Part shown: one piece after another, positions 7,118 to 11,105 of the stretch
Layout: each line of letters begins with the position of its first letter
Position numbering within the stretch: position 1 is the stretch's first letter
Assembly: GCA_036398215.1 (NCBI GenBank)
Contig: DASWHK010000191.1
Coordinates: forward strand, 1 to 11,973
Reading direction: 5' to 3'
DNA length: 11,973 nucleotides
DNA from: DASWHK01 sp036398215
GTDB lineage: Bacteria; Acidobacteriota; UBA890
Notes under the pieces: generated by a model
The model's input: only the letters and a program-made list of their open reading frames with translations
What the model was told of the DNA's origin: nothing
Database searches by the model: none
Program-made: the position numbers and the translations under genes

Positions 7118-8758
7118 TCATTGGTAATAGTTGCGCAGCTTTTCTACCAGTTCGTCGTTGACGCCGACGTCGATCGGGACCTCGATCAGCGCCAGCTTCC
7201 CGGAGCCGATCGAGTTACCCAGCACCTCGCGCAGCTCGCCGGGACCCTGCGGCCGGAAGCCGGGAATCCCGAAGCTGGCGGCGTAGGCGAGCAGGTCGGG
7301 GTTGCCGATTCGGGTGCCGACCGATCGTCCCCGGGCGCGCCTCTGCTTCCAGCTGATCAGGCCGTAGTCGTCGTCCCGGAAGACGACGATCGTGAAGCCG
7401 ACGCCCAAACGGACGGCGGTCTCCAGCTCCTGGGAGTTCATCTGGAAGCCGCCGTCGCCCATTGCCGCGACGACCTGCCGCCCGGGCTCGACGAGCGCCG
7501 CGGCGATGCCTCCCGGCAGCGCGATCCCCATGCTGGCGAGGCCGTTGCTGATGATACAGCCTCCCGGGCAACAGGTGAGGAAGTTGCGGGCGATCCACAA
7601 CTTGTGGCTGCCAACGTCGCTGATCAGCAGCCCGTCGTCCGCCAGCGCCTCGCGGATGACGTTGAGGGCGCCAGGGACGGTGAACGGGCGCCCCTCTTCG
7701 AGGTCGTAGCCGCCGATGTCGTCGAGGATACGGCGGCGGATCGGCGCGTACCAGCCGGGCTCGGCGCCGAGACTCTCCCCGGACAGCCGTCGATCGAGCT
7801 CCCACAACGCCGCCGAGATGTCGGCGACCACCTCGACCTCCGGATGATACCGCTCGTAAACCTCGGCGGCGGCGAAGTCGATGTGGACGATGCGTTTGCC
7901 GCCGTCGGGGTTCCAGCTGTCCGGGGAGTACTCGGCGATGTCGTAGCCGACGCTGATCACCAGGTCCGCCCTCTCGACCGCCTCGATGACGTAGTCCTTG
8001 AAGCCGAGCCCCATCGACAGCAGCGAGTGCTCGCTGTGGTCCGAGACCGCGCCCTTGCCCATGAACGTCGAGACCACCGGCAGCCCGTGGGCGTCGACGA
8101 AGCGGCGCAGGTGTTTGCTGGCGCGCTTGCGGATGGCGCCGTTGCCGGCCAGCACGAGGGGGCGCTCGGCCCCGCGGAGCAGCTCGACTGTGCGCTCGAT
8201 GGCGCGGTGGTCGGCCGCCGGCCGGCGCACCGGCCGCGGCTCCATCGGCACGATGCCCTCGACCTGCTCGCCGGCGACGTCCTCGGGCAGCTCGATGTGG
8301 GTGGCGCCGGGCTTTTCCATCTCGGCGAGCTTGAAGGCCTTGCGCACCACCTCGGCGACCACCTCGGGGGCGGCGATCGAGGCGTTCCACTTGGTGATCG
8401 GCCGGAACATGTTGACGATGTCGAGGTGCTGGTGGCTCTCGTGGTGGAGGCGGTCGAGGCCCCCCTGCGCGGTGATTGCCACCAGCGGCGCCTTGTCGAG
8501 GTTGGCGTCGGCGATCGCGGTGATCAGGTTGGTGGCGCCGGGGCCGAGCGTGCTCAGGCAGACACCCGCCTTGCCGGTGAGCCGGCCCTGGACGTTGGCG
8601 ATGAAGGCCGCTCCCTGCTCGTGGCGGCAGGGAACGAACACGATCGACGAGGCCGCGAGCGCGAACAGCAGGTCCTCGTTCTCCTCGCCCGGCACGCCGA
8701 AGACGTGGCGCACTCCTTCGGCTTCCAGGCACTTCACGAATAGCTCGGCGGCGGTCAT
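7118..8758 (-). CDS. Thiamine-diphosphate enzyme of the acetolactate synthase family; candidate 2-oxoglutarate decarboxylase
   Basis: A 546-residue ThDP-dependent enzyme. The pyrimidine domain has GVPGEEN (21-27) and the activating glutamate in CRHEQGAAF (Glu47), followed by GRLTGKAGVCLSTLGPGATN; a central domain has VLAGNGAI and ISVGYDIAEYSP; the ThDP/Mg2+ motif starts GDGGFQMNSQELETA (434-448) and ends RDDDYG (461-466). Anabolic IlvB-type enzymes have NN at 461-462; here it is RD, closer to catabolic AlsS-type (ND). No ilvN/ilvH regulatory subunit or ilvC adjoins it. Automated annotation would say acetolactate synthase. However, residues such as HESHQHLDIVNMF and the adjacent Sad-type dehydrogenase recall the cyanobacterial 2-oxoglutarate decarboxylase (Synechococcus 7002), which was also first labelled acetolactate synthase and makes succinic semialdehyde. 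The ATG at 8758 begins MTAAELFVKCLEAEGV as expected; its ribosome binding site is weak. The family is certain; the substrate is inferred. Confidence 0.9.
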   Translation of the reverse strand: MTAAELFVKCLEAEGVRHVFGVPGEENEDLLFALAASSIVFVPCRHEQGAAFIANVQGRLTGKAGVCLSTLGPGATNLITAIADANLDKAPLVAITAQGGLDRLHHESHQHLDIVNMFRPITKWNASIAAPEVVAEVVRKAFKLAEMEKPGATHIELPEDVAGEQVEGIVPMEPRPVRRPAADHRAIERTVELLRGAERPLVLAGNGAIRKRASKHLRRFVDAHGLPVVSTFMGKGAVSDHSEHSLLSMGLGFKDYVIEAVERADLVISVGYDIAEYSPDSWNPDGGKRIVHIDFAAAEVYERYHPEVEVVADISAALWELDRRLSGESLGAEPGWYAPIRRRILDDIGGYDLEEGRPFTVPGALNVIREALADDGLLISDVGSHKLWIARNFLTCCPGGCIISNGLASMGIALPGGIAAALVEPGRQVVAAMGDGGFQMNSQELETAVRLGVGFTIVVFRDDDYGLISWKQRRARGRSVGTRIGNPDLLAYAASFGIPGFRPQGPGELREVLGNSIGSGKLALIEVPIDVGVNDELVEKLRNYYQ

Positions 8759-8802
8759 CGATTCACGAACGGGCGGACACTCGCGTGAAGGGAGCAACTC
8801 TC

Positions 8803-8833
8803 GTGCCGCGGGAGGCGCGCCTGCTTGCGGCAC
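8803..8833 (-). repeat. Stem-loop GTGCCGC/GCGGCAC enclosing palindrome AGGCGCGCCT, upstream of the ThDP enzyme gene
   Basis: GTGCCGC (8803-8809) and GCGGCAC (8827-8833) are perfect complements; between them lies the 10-base perfect palindrome AGGCGCGCCT (8813-8822). The element is 44 bases upstream of the ATG at 8758 and could be an operator or a 5' leader structure. Confidence 0.35.
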
Positions 8834-8867
8834 GTGGAAGGTACGCGACGACGGGACGGCGTGCAAC

Positions 8868-8931
8868 GGCTGCATCACCGCTGCACCTCCTGCAGCCATC
8901 GTCGCCGGCCGCCGGCTCGCGGGCGGCCGGC
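8868..8931. repeat. Two adjacent inverted repeats in the divergent intergenic region
   Basis: GGCTGCA (8868-8874) pairs with TGCAGCC (8891-8897), 16-base spacer; GCCGGCCGC (8904-8912) pairs with GCGGCCGGC (8923-8931), 10-base spacer. Both are perfect. In sequence this GC-rich some such repeats occur by chance; their tandem placement is what makes them notable. Confidence 0.3.
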
Positions 8932-9043
8932 GGGGCGGCGCCGCGCTCTCATGAGAACGACACCTATGTCGCCCATCAATGCCGCGGCGCTGTCCCACAC
9001 CGAGGCGGGGTCTCGGGCCTTCAACGACGGGCACACACCTTGC

Positions 9044-9072
9044 ACGGAACGGAAGGCGATCGGGAGTTCCGT
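9044..9072. repeat. Inverted repeat ACGGAAC-N15-GTTCCGT
   Basis: Perfect 7-bp arms at 9044-9050 and 9066-9072, about 130 bases upstream of the small hydrophilic protein gene. The arms are less GC-rich than the surroundings. GGAAC resembles the -35 element of some ECF sigma factors, but a matching -10 is not evident. Confidence 0.25.
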
Positions 9073-9201
9073 CCCGGCAGGCCGTGATGGAAGCGTGATG
9101 GGTCTGGTCACACGCCACCGCGGCCTGCAGGCGTCCCTCTTTTGAGAACGCCGCAGTCGCCACGGAACCGGCTGTGGAACGCGGCCAGGAGGCCCACCAA
9201 C

Positions 9202-9348
9202 ATGGCACAGAAGCAGCAGGAGCGCCGTCCGGATCGGCAAGACCAGAAGCAGAGCCCGGGCGGCAAGAAGGGGCCCAACCCCCGTCGTGAGGACACCAAG
9301 CACCCGCGCGGCCCGCAGGAAGAGAAGCGCGAGGCCCGCAATCAGTAG
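9202..9348 (+). CDS. Small, extremely hydrophilic, probably disordered protein (48 aa)
   Basis: The 48-residue product (begins MAQKQQERRPDRQDQKQSPG, ends EKREARNQ) has no hydrophobic core: it is composed almost wholly of Gln, Lys, Arg, Glu, Asp, Gly, Pro and Asn, with no Cys, Trp, Phe, Tyr, Leu, Ile or Val. That composition predicts an intrinsically disordered, hydrophilin-like polypeptide; such small proteins are often linked to desiccation or osmotic stress. Coding is supported by an ideal AGGAGG (9187-9192) nine bases before the ATG at 9202; an upstream in-frame ATG at 9142 lacks such a site. It stands alone, flanked by two long intergenic regions, in a neighbourhood with other stress-type genes. 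I do not recognise a named family; nucleic-acid binding through its basic residues is possible but unproven. Confidence 0.75.
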   Translation: MAQKQQERRPDRQDQKQSPGGKKGPNPRREDTKHPRGPQEEKREARNQ

Positions 9349-9401
9349 CGCGCGACGCGCTTGAGGTGAGGCAGGAGCCCTCGGCCAGGGGCAGCGCCGC
9401 T

Positions 9402-9419
9402 GGCGACCGTCAGGTCGCC
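9402..9419 (+). terminator. 7-bp stem, 4-base loop hairpin downstream of the small hydrophilic protein gene
   Basis: GGCGACC (9402-9408), loop GTCA, GGTCGCC (9413-9419); perfect stem, 53 bases past the stop codon, followed by CCGGTTCTCGTTC, which is only mildly T-rich. A terminator candidate, or a hairpin that protects the mRNA 3' end. Confidence 0.35.
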
Positions 9420-9614
9420 CGGTTCTCGTTCAGGGTCGAGGGCTTTCCTTTGCCGCGCCGCAGGAACGAGGAGCACCGAGCCCTTCGAAGTACGCGTGAA
9501 GTGACGCCATCCCGTCACCGTGGGCGGCTCGGGCGGCGGCGCCTTTTGGGGTATCGAGCAGCGGAGCTTCCCCCGCAAGAGCGAAGGCCAATTGGCGACG
9601 GCGAAGGTACGTCG

Positions 9615-9671
9615 CTCGGGGCGGGGCGAGGCGGCTCCCATCCCATGGGCCGCCGCGCCCTCGCCCCGGAG
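9615..9671 (-). terminator. Long imperfect hairpin just downstream of the DUF892 gene
   Basis: The arms 9615-9635 and 9649-9671 pair over roughly 20 bp with two single-base bulges and one mismatch, around a 13-base loop. On the minus strand it begins 13 bases after the TAG of the DUF892 gene. It is the longest stem I found in the window. It lacks a T run, so it may act with Rho or as an mRNA 3' end stabiliser. Confidence 0.4.
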
Positions 9672-9684
9672 CGCGCTGAAACCG

Positions 9685-10182
9685 CTATGAGCCGTTCAAG
9701 GCCCGTTCGTTGACCTTGCTGGTGGCGATCTCGGTGAGCTTCTTGTCGGACGCCTTCTCCTCGTCCAGCGTCTGCTGCAGGAGCTTGGCGGCGCTCTCGT
9801 CGCCGAGCATGCGGGCGTACTCCCGGGCGGTTCCGTAGCCGGAGATCTCGTAGTGCTCGACGCGCTGGCCGGAGGCGATCAGCGCCGCGTCCACGGCACC
9901 TCCGCCCTGCACCTCGCCAAGGATCTCCTCGTTCTCGCGGATGATCCCCGCGATGCCCTTGCAGGTCTTGCCGTCGAGCGCGATCTTGCGCGACCGCGAC
10001 ACCTCTTCGAGGCGGTCCTTGTGCTTGCGGGTGACCTCGAGATGACCCTTCAAGGCCTGCTGCAGCTCCTTCGAGCCGGCCTTGTCGATCATCTTGGGCA
10101 ACGCCTCGAGCTGCTGGGTCTCGACGCTGTAGAGGTCCTTGAGCTCCTCGTGGAATAGGCCTTCGAGCGATGCTATGGGCAT
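9685..10182 (-). CDS. DUF892 (YciE/YciF-like) ferritin-like stress protein
   Basis: A 165-residue, all-helical protein of the YciE/YciF (DUF892) family, whose members adopt a ferritin-like four-helix fold with a diiron-type site and are associated with stress responses; the reaction is not established. Recognisable parts are HEELKDLYSVETQQLEALPKM (11-31, first helix), KGHLEVTRKHKDRLEEV (45-61), the QRVEHYEISGYGTAREYA helix (106-123) and TLDEEKASDKKLTEIA (138-153). Likely metal ligands by family pattern are Glu21, Glu49/His54, Glu109/His110/Glu112 and Glu141/142, though exact assignment needs alignment. The ATG at 10182 has a textbook GGAGGAG (10195-10189) six bases upstream. A 6-bp hairpin (10195-10212) abuts that site. 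The gene is monocistronic, with a long hairpin after its stop. Two residues near the end (Asn158, Asn163) vary in a hydrophilic tail of no known role. Confidence 0.9.
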   Translation of the reverse strand: MPIASLEGLFHEELKDLYSVETQQLEALPKMIDKAGSKELQQALKGHLEVTRKHKDRLEEVSRSRKIALDGKTCKGIAGIIRENEEILGEVQGGGAVDAALIASGQRVEHYEISGYGTAREYARMLGDESAAKLLQQTLDEEKASDKKLTEIATSKVNERALNGS

Positions 10183-10194
10183 GTTCGTCTCCTC

Positions 10195-10212
10195 CGCGTC
10201 ACTTGCGACGCG
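10195..10212 (-). promoter_or_regulatory. 5' leader hairpin directly against the DUF892 gene ribosome binding site
   Basis: CGCGTC and GACGCG (10195-10200 and 10207-10212) pair with a six-base loop; read on the minus strand the 3' arm ends in the first G of GGAGGAG. Such a stem could modulate ribosome access, but it is short and may be fortuitous. Confidence 0.3.
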
Positions 10213-10290
10213 CTTGGGATGGATCGAAGCGACGGTGAATGCCTCGTGGGTGCGCCGGCCCTTTCAGCGTTCTCCCGCCGTCCCGGAAAA

Positions 10291-10307
10291 GTGTGCAAAC
10301 CGTGTGC
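10291..10307. repeat. Direct repeat GTGTGC with 11-base period upstream of the DUF892 gene
   Basis: GTGTGC at 10291-10296 and 10302-10307, one helical turn apart, about 110 bases upstream of the DUF892 start. A possible regulator site, in a local patch less GC-rich than the surroundings. Confidence 0.2.
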
Positions 10308-10363
10308 CGCATCCGGGCCTGCCGTGCCGGGTCCCGCCGCCAACGTCGCGAGCTCGGCCGGCG

Positions 10364-10630
10364 TCATTCCTCTTCCTCCTCGACCTCGATGTTGGCTGCC
10401 CCGCGGCTCTCGGAAGTGGGCGGACGGACCTCACGGTCCCGGCACTCTGGGCAAACGGTGCGCCAGGTGTCGCGGACGATGATCACGCAGAAAGGGCAGA
10501 TGCGCCGATCGCAGTGAAAGCAACGGCTCTCGACCTGCCGATCGTACCCCCGGCCGCAGAACTGGCAGTGCTCGGCGCCGCCCTGCACCCACCAGGCGCT
10601 GCTACTCATTTGTTGCTGTCCTGACGCCAT
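10364..10630 (-). CDS. Small eight-cysteine zinc-binding protein with acidic tail, unknown function
   Basis: An 88-residue protein if started at ATG 10630 (GGGGAG eight bases upstream); the ATG at 10609, with AGGA nine bases upstream, would give 81 residues and is nearly as good. Numbered from 10609, the cysteines are 15, 18, 30, 33, 38, 41, 53 and 56, that is CxxC-x11-CxxC-x4-CxxC-x11-CxxC, a strikingly symmetric array suitable for two zinc ions in a cross-brace or tandem treble-clef/ribbon arrangement, reminiscent of RING- or FYVE-like spacing. The sequence between includes AWWVQGGAEHCQFC, SRCFHCDRRICPFC and CPECRDRE, and the protein ends in a disordered segment with IEVEEEEE. No catalytic motif is visible. 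It could mediate protein or nucleic-acid contacts; I recognise no named bacterial family. It lies 181 bases upstream of the DUF892 gene on the same strand. Confidence 0.82.
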   Translation of the reverse strand: MASGQQQMSSSAWWVQGGAEHCQFCGRGYDRQVESRCFHCDRRICPFCVIIVRDTWRTVCPECRDREVRPPTSESRGAANIEVEEEEE

Positions 10631-10646
10631 CCGGTCCGCTCCCCTT

Positions 10647-10678
10647 GCAATTCCTGCAGGCCTCCCGCAAATCCTGCA
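10647..10678. repeat. Direct repeat GCAA(T/A)TCCTGCA, 20-base period
   Basis: GCAATTCCTGCA at 10647-10658 and GCAAATCCTGCA at 10667-10678 differ at one position and are spaced by 20 bases, about two helical turns. They lie 17-48 bases upstream of the ATG at 10630 of the eight-cysteine protein gene. A tandem operator is possible. Confidence 0.35.
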
Positions 10679-10839
10679 ACCGCGGCTCGTTTTGCGGGCA
10701 GTCGAGCGCGGCAGCACAACGCGGCTGTAAAATCGTCCCTACCAGCTGGCCTGTATGGATCCCGGCGCTCCCGGTCTGACAATGGGCCTCGGCCCAACCG
10801 GTCGAGGTCCCTTGGATACACGTGTACTGTATTGCGGTT

Positions 10840-10856
10840 GTGCAACTTGGGTGCAA
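10840..10856. repeat. Direct repeat GTGCAA, 11-base period
   Basis: GTGCAA at 10840-10845 and 10851-10856, one helical turn apart, in the divergent region upstream of the patatin gene. The same hexamer occurs at 10293-10298 upstream of the DUF892 gene. Confidence 0.2.
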
Positions 10857-10892
10857 TCCACGTGCCGCGAGCCGAGGAGTTATGTGGGCGGG

Positions 10893-10911
10893 GCAACGAA
10901 ATGGACGTTGC
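10893..10911. repeat. Inverted repeat GCAACG-N7-CGTTGC
   Basis: Perfect 6-bp arms (10893-10898, 10906-10911) with a seven-base, A-rich spacer, about 190 bases upstream of the patatin start. Operator-like in size, but short. Confidence 0.25.
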
Positions 10912-11059
10912 GAGAGACGGCGACGGTGGAAGGCGCGGCACGGAAGTTGCATTTTGCGCTCTCGGCAATCGACCCGGCCGGAACCCGGAGACCACCGCCG
11001 GCAGGGCCGGGCTTCTCCCACCGCTCGCTCTCGGCACCTCCATGTCGGCGAGCGCGACC

Positions 11060-11071
11060 TGCCTCGAGGCA
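11060..11071. promoter_or_regulatory. Perfect 12-base palindrome TGCCTCGAGGCA upstream of the patatin gene
   Basis: A gapless self-complementary 12-mer that ends 30 bases before the patatin ATG and overlaps the GAGG that could serve the leader ORF at 11079. Position and symmetry suit a dimeric repressor site. Confidence 0.35.
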
Positions 11072-11078
11072 AACCACG

Positions 11079-11105
11079 ATGTCGACGATCCGCACCGGCC
11101 GATGA
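11079..11105 (+). CDS. Possible 8-residue leader peptide overlapping the patatin start
   Basis: ATG at 11079, preceded by GAGG (11066-11069) at nine bases, encodes MSTIRTGR and ends in TGA at 11103-11105, which overlaps the patatin ATG as ATGA. The patatin gene itself has no visible ribosome binding site, so reinitiation from this mini-ORF would explain its translation. It may also be only the tail of a non-coding open frame. Confidence 0.3.
   Translation: MSTIRTGR

Larger units (their letters stand above)
8759..9201. other. 443-base divergent intergenic region with several inverted repeats
   Basis: Separates the minus-strand ThDP enzyme gene from the plus-strand small hydrophilic protein gene, so promoters for both should lie here. 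Short open frames (for example from ATG 8951) show no domain, no ribosome binding site and mixed codon use, and I do not call them. The half near the ThDP enzyme gene holds three consecutive GC-rich stem-loops (8803-8931); the half near the small gene holds a 7-bp inverted repeat (9044-9072). No confident -35/-10 pair was found. Confidence 0.5.
9349..9684. other. 336-base gap between convergent genes, with hairpins
   Basis: No credible coding frame. It lies between the 3' ends of the plus-strand hydrophilic protein gene and the minus-strand DUF892 gene, so transcription-ending structures are expected. Visible hairpins: AGCGCG/CGCGCT (9347-9361) over the stop codon of the small gene, GGCGACC/GGTCGCC (9402-9419), and a long imperfect one (9615-9671). 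None carries a classic T run. Confidence 0.5.
10631..11101. other. 471-base divergent intergenic region with repeats, no convincing gene
   Basis: Lies between the minus-strand eight-cysteine protein gene and the plus-strand patatin gene. A 116-codon plus-strand frame (10755-11105) crosses most of it, but its composition is mixed, it has no domain and no good start, so I reject it as a gene except for its last nine codons (see the leader ORF). The region is richer in TTGC/TGCAA words and slightly less GC-rich than the rest, consistent with regulatory DNA. Confidence 0.5.

Noticed and set aside
6995..8743. A 582-codon plus-strand frame opposite the ThDP enzyme gene, and a 505-codon minus-strand frame shifted within it
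   Set aside because: Both are shadows of the recognised ThDP enzyme frame; neither has domains or a ribosome binding site.
8759..9208. N-terminal extension of the ThDP enzyme to 696 residues
   Set aside because: The added 150 residues are low-quality, Arg/Pro/Ala-rich sequence. The family starts at MTAAELF, and the extension would overlap the start of the divergent small gene.
10728..10733. TAAAAT after TG, resembling an extended -10 element
   Set aside because: No -35 element at 16-18 bases upstream, and the nearest plus-strand gene is about 370 bases away.
10755..11105. 116-codon plus-strand ORF upstream of patatin, ending in an ATGA overlap
   Set aside because: Mixed composition, no domain and no ribosome binding site at its upstream starts; only the last nine codons have initiation signals, and these are listed as a possible leader.
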